Positions 38,501-53,500 of a DNA stretch of 64,000 bases are shown here, in pieces (position 1 is the first letter of the stretch; each line of letters opens with the position of its first letter). The notes under the pieces are model-generated. The model did not search any database. It saw nothing but the letters and a program-made list of their open reading frames with translations, and had not been told where the DNA came from. The stretch is taken from the NCBI GenBank assembly GCA_021234535.1, contig CM037836.1:14367111-14431110 (forward strand), written 5' to 3'. The translations under genes were made by a program, and so were the position numbers. The DNA is from Stichopus chloronotus (taxonomy: Eukaryota > Echinodermata > Holothuroidea > Aspidochirotida > Stichopodidae).

Positions 38501-41500
38501 GTGGTATGGCAACTTTGGTCCGTTACAGCTTCCGACAATAGTAGAGCATGCTAACTTGTGGGCGATTGAAGTCTTTGAAAGTAGTGCAGCACGCTAACCT
38601 TTGGGAATTACAGCCTCTGACAGAAGTGTAATATAGTAACTTTTGGTATACTACAGCTGTCAACAGTAGCTTTATATGCTAACTTTTAGGCTACTACAGC
38701 CTTTCACAATGTTTGCATGCTAATGCACTTTCGGGCTATTGAAGACTTTGAGAGTAGTGAATCGTATGCCATATTTGGGGCTATAACAGCAGGAATATAT
38801 TAGCCTCATGGCTAAAAAATATTGCATTATCTGTTAAATATTGACTTGACCACACAAAAGGGTACATGATGACAGGCTTCCTCCATTAACTTTACTGAAG
38901 CACCACGTTGCTAATTGTTTTTGATATATTGCACCACTGATAGCTGTTCTAGGAGGTGTAAGGAGATAAGGTGTCCGCATTTCTTCCTTTTGAGAGCGTT
39001 CATGTTTTGAGAGGGGCTACGATGCAAAATTGTTCAAAGTTGTGGAAAGTAACAGGTTAATTTATTTTTGAGACAAAATAATCTTTGTCAGCATGATTTG
39101 ACAATGTTCAAACTTGTCAACATTCTCCCACAACCTTTCGTGCACCACTACAAACCACATCGCAAAGGGGGACACGCCATTATTTGAAGAAGTCTGCACT
39201 ACAACATCAGAGGAGTACAAACAGTGATACCGGTTTCACTACGACCACAACATAAAAATGATGATGAGGGGTTGTTTGTCTGTGGTATCACCAACAGCTT
39301 CTCAACTTACACATCCGTGCATGAGTTACTCACCTTGCTGACCTGGTAGCAGGTAATGATCTGCTCGCAACACTTCTTACCATCTTCACAATGAGATGAC
39401 AGCAGTTTCATCGTCTTCAGGGTCTCGTCTTCGACCTCTGGCTTCACATTCTGATCTACAAAGTTGACTGGCATGGAGACCACTATATGAGAAAATAAAA
39501 GTATAAATACTGTATTTGAAAAATGTCCTCAGTAGTTGTGCTAGAGAAAACACCATTCAGTTGTCAGTTATTAATGAGAAACTGTTCATCCAGTAGGCTG
39601 TTACAGGTATAGCAGACAATCTTCGCTGAAAGAAAGCGTGTCCAGAGAGCAATCACACTCTGAGTGATTTATCCGATGTTCCCAAATTCCTTGTTCCCAG
39701 AGTTCGAAGTTCTCCAGTTTGTACTATTTCAGTGGTTGTCATTGAATACAAGATTTGTTATTCCCAGGGTTCCATATTCCCAGAAATCATGTCATTGTAA
39801 TTCACTGTAATTCTCGAAGGGTTCTTATTCTTGGCAACATCGAACCCTGGGAACATCAAACGCTGGAAACATCAAACCCTGGAAACACTGAACCTTGGGA
39901 ACATCGAACCCTAGAAACATTGAACCTCGAGAATATACAAACCTGGAAACATTGAACTTCAGGAACATCGAACCCTGGCAATATTGAACCTCGGGAACAT
40001 CGAACCCTGGAAACATTGAACCTCGGGAACATCGAACCCTGGAAACATTGAACCTCGGGAACATCGAACCCTGGAAACACTGAACCTCAGGAACATTGAA
40101 CCCTGGGGACATTGAACCATGGGAACACTGACATAGGCCCCACTCTGAGTGTTCTTTATGAAAAATTTTTTTTTCAAACAGTAGATGACTTTTTAGATTG
40201 CACAGTGTCACATCCTAACAATTCCAACAGAGATATCACAGTCAGACCTGCAATGGGCTATTGCTTTGGTTGTACTACTGTATGTGTTGCAAAAGCAGTC
40301 CACATATTGGACACCAAAATTTTGTAGGTGGGTGGCAGAAGTCATGTCCATTCTGTGTAGCATTCACGACAGTTGAGCTGAGCTATGGTTTAAGTATTAC
40401 GAAATTTAACATTGAAACAACTTTCAAAAGATAAGAAAACAAATGTCCGCTCAATGAACAGACTACGAGGATCCCTTCACATAATCCTCACCCCTCCCTC
40501 ACCGCTCCCTCCAACCCCAAACGGTCGTCGTTGTATTTCAGGTGTAAGGAAGTGCATTCATCTGCATATCTGATAACTTTCAATAGGAAAAAAGAAGTAA
40601 CTGTAACTTTATTTCAGTCTCATTGTTAAATGCATAGTTAAAAAAAATAACAATGAAATATTTAGTTAAAGAGACTGAGGTGTGATTACAAAAAGCTTTT
40701 AAAAGCTTGTCGAGGTAATCACCCCTGGTAAAGAAAGAAACAAACAAAAGAAAAAGAGAACAAACAGCAAAGAAAACAAAAATACAAGGAAAAACAGAAG
40801 AAAAAAGAGTAACAAGTGGAATTAATACTGTTTACAAACTTAATGGGTTTTAAGCTTTCTTTTTTTAAAAGTCTTTAAGCATGTGCTGTGTTGCACGTAA
40901 CCAGGTAGGGAATTCCAAAAATATAAAAATATAGCTACAAATAGAAAGAGGTTGTACATGTAAATAAAAAAGGGCCAATGTGGCGATAAATATTCCTACT
41001 CCATTTCAGCCATAAAACATTTGTTTTGACTATGATTTGAATCAAACCAACTCTAAATATTGTAAATTAAAATCTTACCGCTTGCAGACCTCCTCAGGAT
41101 GGGGGGTGTGCCACTTCCCACAAATAACGGCTGGCTCCCTGGCTTCTGCCATTCTGTGGTCCTTCGCTGCCTTTGGTCAGAAGCATCCGAGCCTATCAGT
41201 CTCTTGAGGTCTCCATCGAGCTGAAGTACGTGGATGGTTCCCTTGGCCAGGCGGATGCATGACAAAATGATCTCCAAATCTTGGCAGTAGTGATCGAACT
41301 GAGATGCCAGGTGATTAGCCTGGATCACACAACCTCTCTGGAGGAGCTTGGAGAGGATGCTGCTCAGAGCAGATAATTGCTGGAAAAAAAAAGGGAAGAG
41401 CGAATAAACAAACAAGTCTGTAAATAGAAAAGAACAAAATTTGAGAATAACTGTTAAGCAACCCAGATCAGATGAAAATAAAAATTCTGCAAAAGTTTTT

Positions 41501-44500
41501 GCTTTTTGCAAATAAAAATGAAAAAATAAAAAAACCTTAAAAGACCAACCAAGAAGACAAAGTGAATATACAATGAATCAGAAGCTGCTAGTTATGAAGA
41601 GCCATTTTTCACTGTATTTGGTGAGAGTAAACATGCACATGATATTTACAAAACATCGAGAAATGCTTACTTCCCATGTCGGCGTTTAAGAGTGCTTTCT
41701 GGCAAGCATAACAAGAGACCTAAAGTTTCCTGAACAGCACCTTCCTGAATGACAGTAGAAATATTAACCTTGAAAAGCTAATTTAATCTTGAAATGACCC
41801 AAAAACAACTGAAGAAGGGATTAAACCTACGTAAATTTGTTGAACATATCCATAACATTTACAGATGTGAAGAGAAAGTCTCCAAGACTGTTACTTTCAC
41901 ATTAAGACAAAACCTGACCCACTGCTACCATTAACACAAACTGAAAGATGTACAAGATAGAGGCAACTGCTAATGACAGAGCAATGCCTGCCACAGAACT
42001 TACTGCCACAAAGGAGGTAGAACCTCCTTGCTGCCACAGATGCGCTTGGAATCTACACTAAGGTATTGTAATATGCACATCAGGTTTGCTCTAGAATGGT
42101 CTGTGCAGAATTCCATGGTGGCCTTCAACTACCTTCAAAGAAAAATCCTGGAAGTTTTGTTGTAACAAAGACTCAGGAGTGATCAATTAATTTTGCAAAA
42201 ACTCAGTAACTTACATATGGAGCTGGCAGTCCATGAATGATTGATTGATCATTTTTAATCAACTGATCTGAAAATTAAGTTCCCATCAGTCTGACCATTC
42301 CTGTGTATATATTCGTCCTGTCAACTGTCATTATAATCATCGCCTAATGTTAGCTAAACTTAGTCAAGTGTCTTAATCATTGCCTAGCCTAGGAATGTTC
42401 GGCATTACTCTCAACTTGACTGCATTATCTCCATTGCCTATTTGGACACACTGCTTATTCAACAGTCCGAAGGCTAACCATCTGACGCGTTACTGCCTAT
42501 TGTCAACCTTGCCCGCATCCAATAATCGGTTCTACTAATAGACTGTGTTTTACCGCAGGTCACCGTTTTACACCAACTGGCGCCTGTCATTCTCTTTAGT
42601 GTTGCGGTTGTCCTGTCTGGCTAGGCTAACTACAGTGTTGCTATGACAACCCCAATCTGAAGTCTAGAGCTCTTACCAGCAACCAACTTCCACTCTTGTA
42701 GTACTAAGACTAATCGTTGAGCTTTAGCTAATTGAATATCATCATCATCTAGCCTAATCCAGAAATAGTTTGCACTTTTTAATCTGAATCTGTCCGAAGC
42801 TGAAGTCTGAAAGGAAACTTAAATCGACAATTAAACCAACACTCTCATTCAATCTTTCACCTGCTTAGGTACAAATTTATTCGTATTCTTTTCTGTCCTC
42901 ATTCTGTGACGACAAAGAGTGTGCGCCTAAATACCAAGACATCAAGTTCCCTGATGCCAAAACCGTCGACTTGTTTGCTATTCAAACCAATTTTTTTAAT
43001 TCTGCTTACCTCCTGAGAAAGAACTTCAAATTCCTCCTCATCGTCATTATCATGCCTGCCTTTTCGTCTGTCGACAAAGAGCAGCTCCTGAGGTCCCTGA
43101 GATTTACACTGCCAGACATCTTTCTCCTCATTCTGCAGACCAGGAAGCTGTCCACCAGCACCCACTCTCTGTCAAAATGAAACAGAGGATTAGAATTAAC
43201 CTCACTGAACTTAAGGTAAAAACTGGAGCAGCAAAGTCACTGAATCTCAATACTTCTGGTTATTTAATGTTCCTTTGCAGGAATGTCCTGAATATGTTAG
43301 AAACAGTTCAATTGTGATTGGAGAGATTGACAACGACAATCAGAGAATTTTGAGTTGGGTCCATTTATCTCATGTTGACAAAATATTAGAGTTCTGCCAT
43401 TTCAGTTCATTTGCATGCCATCCATTGTTAACGATGTAACAAAGTAAATGTATTCATTTATGTCAATTAAACAATTGGTTTGAGTTTTGCCTCACCTTCT
43501 CTGAAAATGTGAGTGGCTAAACACCTGGGATCAAAGAATTGTTCTGAGAGAGCTAGTCATGCAAGGATTGGTTTCCTTAAATGATGTTGCAAGGTGAATG
43601 TTATCGAATTGGAATTGCCTAATAAACTAAATGAAATACCTTTGAACTGATTGAGCAGCTTATCATTGCTCCATTTGGTGGGTCTTAAAGTATTAACAGT
43701 AATTAAATTCAAGGCACACCTGGCATCTGACATTCTTCTTTGTACTTCTTCCTTCATGACATTCTTGACATAATTCTTCTTTTGAAGTTGAGAAATAATT
43801 GCACGAGGATACACATAACTGAGTTGAAAACCTCAATGCTACTCTGTCCTATACTATTACACACTTCCATCACAAATTGAAGGAGCTTAAATAACTACTG
43901 CCCAAGGCCCACTAATCCAAACAAACGGATCGAAACATCTATAATTTGTGCAAGTACCATGTGTGCAACTATGGGAAAAGATCTACCTTTTCCATGTTTC
44001 ATGCACTTTTTTTGGTTAATAATTTGCAAAAAAGACTTATTATACATATTTCTTCACACCTTAACATGCAAAGAAACAAGATGGAGAAATTAGATATATA
44101 CTGAAAATGAATCAAGACCTAACACCATTTCAAAAGAATACCAGAATGGCCAGCTGGCATGACAGTATCCCTATACATGTAACGTACTGAGATAACAAGT
44201 GTGATTGTTCTTGCGACTACACCAAAGAAGGAAAAACCATAACGACATCAGGCTAACTACTCACAAACTGAACAAATGAAGCCGAACATAGTACGTGCAA
44301 TCCTAGCTCTGAAAGGCAAAACAGCTCTGCATTCAATACTTGCCATATATAATGCAAGTACATCTGGAGAATTTGTTCCACATCTAACTTCAAATTTGGG
44401 GAAACAGAAGTAAATGCACCTCATTTGACTTTTTGAGATAACCTGATAATATCCAGGGAAAACTGTGTTCCAACATTTAGCTGTTTGCAAATTATGTTAT

Positions 44501-47500
44501 CCTAAAATTTCCATTGAATTTATGTTACACAGTTTCATGAGAAAACCTTTTGCCATGCAGAGTTTGGGCTTCACTTATTGTTCTATGACATAATTCTGGT
44601 TTATATATTTGTATGAAGTATGCACATATCAGTAATTAACCATGTGAAAAAATAAATAACTGGTGCATTTAATTCCTAATTCAATTACTCTTAAGCAGAT
44701 TACTACAGAAAATGCAATCAATGTAATACACCACTGTATTATTACATAACATGACCTACATACCATTGCATAAATACATGATAATGTTAATACATAAGAT
44801 AACCATACACAACACCACTGCATTATTACATAACAAGATTCACAGAACATGGCATCAGTACACACTGATGTTATTAAATAACAATCACAGACAACATCGC
44901 ACTGTTACGTAACACTGTAACTATGTAACATACCACTCTACTATTACCTAATATTATCATGTAATATATCACTGTATCTTCAACCAATCTGATACTCCTC
45001 CATTTGGCAGTGATTTTGGTTAAAGGGCCAATCTTGGTACATTTTGAGTCCCTTCTTATATTGGACACTTTGTGCTTGGGCTCCCTTGCAAAATTTCGCT
45101 ATATGAATCCAACTGTTCAAGACTTGAGGCACATAGCAGGTCAAGAACTGTAACCCTCATAAATCTCAAATTTTGCAAAAAGAGAGAACAGACAGAGGAA
45201 TGGAAGAAAAAAAGAAATTCATTCTTGTTGCTTTGTGAGTAACAAGGGTCACCAGACTGTAAACAGAATTACCCATAAGGCATCATACCTTCTCAGATTC
45301 AACTTTCAGCCTCCATGTCCACATTTCTCTTTCGAGCTGGCTGACCTCTGAACCCTGTGAGACTTTTTTCATCCATTCGTAAGCAAGGTGTAGTATGAAT
45401 GCCTTCTCATTGGAGCTCAAAGTTACTTCTGCACTTTCTTTGTGCACCCAGCCCTAGTTCAGGAAAGAATATATATATATGTAATGCTCACCAGTGCTGT
45501 ATGATGAATTATGATGCCTGTCAACTGTGCATTTCTTTTTAATAAGTGTTGAAGGGTGGACAAGTCACAGGCTATGGTTGTTTGATCCAGTTATGGCCAA
45601 AGAGAAAATACATAACTGTGAGGGAACCAAATTCAAAACGTTTCTACAAAACAATTTATATGGGAACTCACTTGATAGAATGCAACTACAGCCTTTGGTT
45701 TCACCCTGTTGGCTTTGAAAAGTTCATTGCATTTCTGCCAAAAGGAGAGTTCATCCTTGTCATGTCTTTGGATCCTCAATGGGTGAGATTTGAACAGTTC
45801 TTTCTCAACCTGAAAAGATGTGAAACATTGTAGATAGGACTCAAACCATTCGGATGGAAGAAGTGACAATGCAAAATGTATATGAGTATATATACAGGTA
45901 TATGAAAATGAGGCACAAATGGTGTGGCAGCAATGCCACATGAAAGGATGGCTGGATCTCGGCACAGATGTAAAATGCTGAATGTCTATGTAGAGAGGGA
46001 GCACCTCGACGAAAGGTTTTACAGGTGATTAAGAGTGAGAGTGGTCTTTTCATATGGCATCAAAACCAATAAACAATTTGACAACGCTCCAGCAAACAAA
46101 ACCCGACGACTTAAATCATCCCTGGAACAGAGCGAGCTATCGGTAAACTGTACCATGCTAATCCTAACCACCGATGCAACACCGAGAAGACCCAAACCAG
46201 CCGCCCACGCACCTGACCGACAACGAGATCGTCGACGGGCAACTTGACCAGACGGGCAAACATCTTCGCTTTGTTGAACTGATCTGAAGCTCTCAACATC
46301 TCCAAGATGAGCATAGAGACCGAGGAGAAGGACTCCTCCGAACAGTTGACCAACTTTCTGAAATGATTTTCTTCCTCCTTGCTATCCTTCAAAATGACAT
46401 TCAGCTGATGGAGGAGGCTGTAATCTGGATCTGGTGGAAATTACATTAAGGCAGAGAATTTCTGTCACACGACAGCAAATTTTCTTTTGAATCAAACCTA
46501 GGAAAACATAATGATGATTAACTACAATGCAAACTTTCACAGCCAAAAGAAAAATAACTGCTCAGGGATACAACTCAGGAGGGAGCAAGAATCTCCAAAA
46601 AAAAAAGCATTAGGAATACAGTGACATACTATTTCATTGCCCCTTATGAACATCATTCTTATACTTAACTGTTTTCCTTATTACTAAAAGTGTTTGATAC
46701 TCACACCATCTGAAAACTGCTACTAAGGTATTTCATTTCAAATAGCCTACTTCTTGCAATGGAATACTTTTGAGAAGCCCTTCCTCTCAAAATGGCACTT
46801 CATACTTACAAGATGTCCTAAATTCTACAAATGCATTTGATGGTCTAATGCTACCCTTAGTCTTTTCAGTAACAAGTAATGGTCGCAAGATCTTTTCCTG
46901 TGACAAATGCGATTGAAACTCACATGACGATGATATGACCAAGGAAAAGTTGACCTCTGAAAGAATTTGGAGAAGATTAGATAACTCCCAAAGGCTGGAA
47001 CACGTTGACAGCATAAATCTGACAATTCCATTGGCTGATTCTTGATACCACCTCAAATTTCCGACCTTTGGTCTGTGCGATGCATCGAAGTGTGTCTGTT
47101 GGACACTTTCGTATCTCTTACACTGAGGATGGAAAGAAAAGAGAACCATCAAGGAAATTTATATGATTAAACATAATCATGGCATAGAGTAGTGACATGG
47201 TGCATTGACTGAATGTACATAAATGTGATGTAAATATGAAATGATGCTAATCAGTGACAGCAATAATGTTTTTGTTTTTTTTTTTATACAGTACACATAT
47301 CCAGCTAATAGCAGATAAATACAATGTACAACATTATCCCTGTTAAATGGAACCAGGTACCACTGCCATTGAGGGGCCAGCCACACCCAGGAATCAATCA
47401 CGGATAATGAAACAAGGCAGTCACATGGTGACGTAGGGTGGTCACATGGGGACGTAGGGTGATCACATGGTGACGTAGGATGCTGACATAGGGTGATCAC

Positions 47501-50500
47501 ATGGTGACGTAGGATGGTGATATAGGGTGATCACATGATATATGAGGAATATACAAATAAACGGGGTAGTGAAGAGAGAATTGCAGACTAAATAAGAAGT
47601 GTAATAGAGCATTGGACTGGATGGTAAGTACACTGACTGAATACTGCATGCAACAGTGCATTGGCTGAATATGAACTACAAAAGTGGAATGGTATGAATG
47701 CTTCCCACAACAGCACATTGGTCTTAATATGAGGTACAATAGAGCATTGGTCTTAATATGAAGTACGTCTGTGCATCAAACTGCAAAAGTGCAATGGTCT
47801 GAACACCATAGTGCACCATTGTGCATTGCACTCAGTATGAAGTGCGATAGTACAATGGTCTGCATACTTGAGGCACAATACAACATTGGACTGAGAAGAA
47901 ACTGGAAAAGTGCATTGGCCTGAAGCACTTAAGCACATTAGTGCATTGGACTGGACAAAAAGTGCAAGCCTGCACTGGATGATGCCACAGTCATAGACTG
48001 TGCAAAGTCACTCACTGGCAGTGACATGGGTTCAAGGCATCGGTCAGGAGTTACATTTTAGTCGGGTTTCCTTCTGTATTTAAGCTGAAAATATCCAGAA
48101 GGTATGACAGGACAGATGTGTTTTGACTTTGTAAACGGTAGCTGACACCTGCCATATCTTCTTCATTTCAGCAGTTCAAAGGTCTGCATTTTCTCTCAGG
48201 TGCATTGTAAACACACACACACAACTTAGTTCAGTCACATGAAAATGTATCACTTTAATCATATTTCATTTCTACCACATCACAGGGTACCGGCGGTCCA
48301 AAATCAGGACGTAGACTTAACACCAGAGAGTTCAAATCGCTCAGAGAGCCACATTGTTAAAGGTTACCTTTTGTAAAGCTGAGTGGAATGAATCCAACTG
48401 GTCCTTGGCTGCGGTGACGTCGTAGTGCAGCAGGAACTCGAAGCAAAACTTGAGGAATGAGTTAAACGGGCAATCCTGCGAATTTGGAGGCAAATTTTCT
48501 GATTAATAAAAATAAGACAAATATTGGAACGCTGTAGTCGTGATCTGAGAATTTCAAAACATATACAATTAGAAGGGCAACTAAGAGGTGAGGTGAAAGG
48601 GAAAGGGGTAGAGCAGGGGACTAAACAGTTCAAATACAACCACCTTCATACACTGTGTTAAGGGAGGTCATTGTTTTAAAGGGGGGGCATGCTTATAACT
48701 GAGCACTGGACAGAAACTTATAAACGCAATCCTCTGTCCATATTCAATAGCACTGGACAAATGGGAATTTGTACCTTGTCAAAAATGAAAAAGCCTTTGC
48801 ACACTAAGTTGATCGCTCCTGTTGCTACAGCTGAATGAATCAGTCTGTAGAGTTCTACTAGAGTCCACGGGTGCCACTGGAAGGACGGTGCACCCTCAGG
48901 TTTGAATGAGGTCATGAACTTTGACCTTGCATTATGGCCGATGATGGCATACAGCCAAGTACACAGGCAATCGAGGGCAGACGAATTCTGAAAGATGCGA
49001 TAAAAAAGGAAAGTAAAAGGTAGGACAAGTAAGGCATGTTTGTACGACAGTAACAGCTAGCATACACGGGTCTGCACAGACTTAAAATTGCTCTAATCAC
49101 AGGGTCGATAAACAGTAACATGACAACAAAGCGGACCAGTCAGAAAGAAAACATAATGATAAATTTGAAGAGGAACCTTGAAAAAATATTAAGCGATTCA
49201 AACGACAGATTTTTGACTTAAAAAAGATTGAGAATTGTTTGTTTCAGGTTACATCACAGGATGTAACGAAAATACTACAACACATGTACCAAACTAACGA
49301 TAGCTCACTATCAAACTGCTACTGTTCCTTTTATGCAACTAACTAGTGAGTGCAAAGGACAGGAAATGGTTGAATTGGAGAGTCCTAGGAAGTACAAAAT
49401 AACATAGGAAGCCTAAAACCCTGACGTTATCTCTGCCATCTAAAATAGAGATATCATTAATGACAGACCTGCCCCCTAAAAACCAGGAATGTTGCAAAAA
49501 ATCTTCCATCCTTTTTAATCTCTCTCACAATATCCATTCTATCTATAGTTACAAAAGATCTCTGATTTTCTTGGAAAAATGCACATAAACCTCAAAGAGT
49601 GACAAAATATATTTATCTTTTTCTCTTTTTCTTGTGGTGGTTTTTGATGAATGGTGGAAGCAATTTGGGCAAAGGTTGGTCTGGTACCTGGTAGCAGGAG
49701 GAAATGACAGCAAATATCGGTTGACCAAGAGCAACTGCATGAGCTAGGAGGGCGCTGTGTGGTCGAGGGTGGGCATCACAGCGAAAAATCACACCAAAGA
49801 AATCCTCTGGAATGTCCTTTAAGTCCAAATCTAAATTTGAAATTATTATAAAGAAAGGCATGAAATAAGTTATCTGATTCAATCTAAAACTCAAGTTTAG
49901 AAGCAAAAGTATGTGACTATGATCACGTCTCTGTTAACATTTGACAGTTGCCATGGTAACTGTCACTACCTTTTTGCCAGTCAGCAAGTACAATGGACTC
50001 GAAATCAGGAAGCTGATTTGACAAAAGCTAAGCGATTAAAATTACATACCAATAGACTATTAAAGACATTGGATGAATCTGGAAATGTTTTCAATATTGC
50101 TTCCCTAATGAACATGGTTATTTAGTTAATCCTAATGGACATCCTCAACACATACTCATGAACATTCAGCTCATTACAATCTTCTCCCCCATGGGAAAAT
50201 AAACCACCCGAGTTCTCTGTTTTCGGCCAAAAACAGGGAAGACTTAACATCCACCCGCGTTGGTACTGCTATCTTGACTGCGGGTCGGTGCACAAATTCC
50301 CTCTCAAGTGACTGAGTATCAATTAAAATATCTTAGATGCCCACCCAGTGACCAAAAAGATTTGCTCTAACACAAGAGAGTATGGCTGATTCCACGAGCG
50401 CCGTTTCTCCGAGGGATGGTCTGACTGTCAAAGTAGCAATCATTTTCGATTCATCCGCTTCTTACTGGATGGAGATTTAAGGTAAACAACAAAAAGCCAA

Positions 50501-53500
50501 TACCCTCTGGTTTACTTTCAACGTCTTCATCATCACAGACTTCACCATCGTCTGTCTGGTCCTCCATGGTGAGCCCCTCGTCTGATTTGTCGTCAGATTC
50601 GACAGCGAGAGGAGTTTTCTTGATCTGATCTAATAGTAAATGGATCAAGTGAATAAGCTAAATCACTTCATGAAGAATAACTAAGTACAACATGAAAGTC
50701 AGTTCAGAGTCACAAACAAGTTTCTGGAGGAAACATTCGTTCGGAGGGTAAAAAATCAGACAATTACTCATAAAGTTACTGTCGCAGTATTTCCCTCAAA
50801 CTTTCAGAACTTATTAAGAAATGAATATTTTGCTTCACTCTTTGATTATACTATTGTTCTATGTGTGGTGGTAATATCTGTGAAGTTTCATGTTACCAGG
50901 ATTATCAAACTTCTTGGAGTAGGCTTCACAAAAAACTTGAACACGGTTGATGTCATGCATATTCATGCTTCTAAACTCATTTGACCTTTGCCATCACATC
51001 ATTATAATACCATTATAATATTATTATCTCTAACTCTGACCTGGATTATACTCATTACTGACGTATGCTGGTTTGCATGGAAACATCAACTTATCTTCTT
51101 GATGATTTAACTAACTACAAATAATCTTTTTCAATTAAGACTGCTTCACAATAGTCTGCACTTAATCGGAGTATTTACCCGGCTGTAAATGACTGTATCA
51201 ATTTCATTTAAACTAAATTCATTTAAGATAATCAAGCAACATATATTAATGGGGAAAGGGTAGGTTCACAGAGTGCCATATGGCAGTCCAATGCTAGCAT
51301 ATGACAATCCATACAACTGGTGTGCTGTGACCTCTTGACTAAACAGCAAATTTATGTCTTACCTCACACACCTCTGTGACACATAATGACCTTTTCTTGC
51401 ACATATTTGTCCATTTTTCAAGGCATTAATAATGGCACAATGTGTCAAGCATAATGTTGTGTATTCTTCCCATGTGCTGAATACAAAGTTTTAAATTTAC
51501 AAAAAAAAAGCGAATGCATGCTCCTTCAATTTTGGGCAAAACTATCAGGACACTTTGTAAAAGTTTTCAAGAATCTGATTTCTGAGGCTACCAAGAATCC
51601 CTTCCAAATATTTACCCTGAGAAGAGTGCAGAGAAGGAATCTATACACGTCCCAGACAGAACAAAATCATAGACAACCCTTGACAGGGAACAGAGTATCC
51701 CAACGTTTGTTGTGAGAGGTACCTGCAGCTTTCAACCATTTAGTGACCACAAAAATGTGTACTAAATATATGCACTAGCTACCATTGCTACCAAATTGTT
51801 TTAACTTTGTATCAACATCAGTCAATGGACAAAATAATAAAAGATATCAAAAGTCTGAAAATTCCCTTTTGAAAAACAAGTGTTGTTTTTGCAATAAATT
51901 AACTTACCCTCTGTTTTTGGCAAGACTCCTGATCTGGCATAAAATTTAGCTCTGATATTCTTCGTGGACCTCAACTGATCCTTCCTCTCCAATGACTGTT
52001 CCGGTTTAGATGGAGCTGATCCAAATTTCATGTTCTCGAATGCACTGCTGAGATGATCCCTTAAAGCCGAATTTGTGAACATCTTCACCAGCTCTAGAAT
52101 CTGAGGACAAAATCCAGATCGCCACCATTGATTTAAAGGTTGCTTCTCACAACAGACTGAGGCGTCTTGAACTTCGACCCTCGTCCTGGGATGGGGGTCG
52201 AATTTCTCGCACTCTAATGATGACCTCAGCGACTTTTGATATCGACTCCCACCATAAAATCACGAATTATCCTCTAGAATCGAACGTGATATCAAATATT
52301 TGGTTACTGTATAGCATAAGCAGAAATCACCCTCTCTGACATCTCACGATTTAAGACTGCAGCACAACTAATGAACTTAATGAACAGGAAAGGTAAATTC
52401 AAACAGACAAAACACCTGTTGGGACAAGGAGTGCATGTCTTGTGCATTGTTGTACAACAATGTCATACCTGGCTCTGTGGGTACTGGTGGATTTGTGCAA
52501 AACAAGTGAAAGACAACCATTGGTTCCTCTCAGCACACTCTCGGAGATAGACGGTAGAATATGGAAGGCTGTGTCGCTGACAGAACAGAACCGCCAAAGC
52601 CCAGATTTCAGTTGCCTCCCAGGAAGTACTGCAGACATGAACAAAGGTGGATATCCCTTAGGCGGTGGATATCCCTTACATCAGAATATCCCTTAGGCAG
52701 TGACTATCTAGCTTTGTTAGGTGTGAGACGACTCACATCCTTCAAATGTAACACTGACATTGATTTTCATGAGTCAAGTCAAAGTCAGCATAACCCAATG
52801 TGATATTGCTATAAAGAAGAGGCGACGTTCCTACAGATCCCCGTAACAGTTTACCAGGTCACCAACTATCTTAGTATCACCGACTCATTTCATCCAATAT
52901 CTTACCGATCTTTGTACTGCTGGTTCACTTTATCTGTTATTGCTGCTTCCAGCTGGAGGAGCACTGACTGCGCACTGTTCCTCGATCTCTTCAAACATCC
53001 CATCAGAAGCGAGGCTGCAATACATAGGAGATGACGACTAAGTTTTAATTGGCTGAAGTTGCTGCCAAATTGATTTCTCTCTAAGAATTCTTAAATTTGC
53101 ATGTCACAACTGCTATCTAAATATGTACAGTTCGGCTATTTTGAAAGCAAATTTGGCGAGGAATGTCACCCATCTCAAGAGGTGAATGCTGACGTTGGGT
53201 TTGTATTACCTGTGGAGTCACTTTCTTGAAACACTGAGTGCAAGATGCACGCATGGCTTCGGTGTATGTCATATGAAGTCGTTATTGTTACTATCTCAAC
53301 TACTACGGATTAAACATACTGGGCGATTTACTGTGCAATACTCAATACGTAACTGGACTAACTCTTACTCCTGTGAACATTATTTGTCCATGACATGACT
53401 AGACCTTAAAGGAATTCTCCACCATCACTTCTTATGTCTCTTAAAAAGATGCAAACATTATTGTAGATAAGTCATCGTTCTCATTTTCAGGAAATATCTT

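Noticed and set aside
39825..40211. 128-residue minus-strand frame with FPGFDVPEVQC-like repeats
   Set aside because: It is the translation of the 16-bp minisatellite; neighbouring frames give the same peptide pattern, and there is no splice or start context.
49913..50125. 70-residue plus-strand frame
   Set aside because: Entirely within the intron between SPG11 exons w14 and w15; no known motif and no splice context.
52399..52644. 81-residue minus-strand frame starting with MFMSAVLPGRQ
   Set aside because: It is the wrong frame of SPG11 exon w12 (52,469-52,628).
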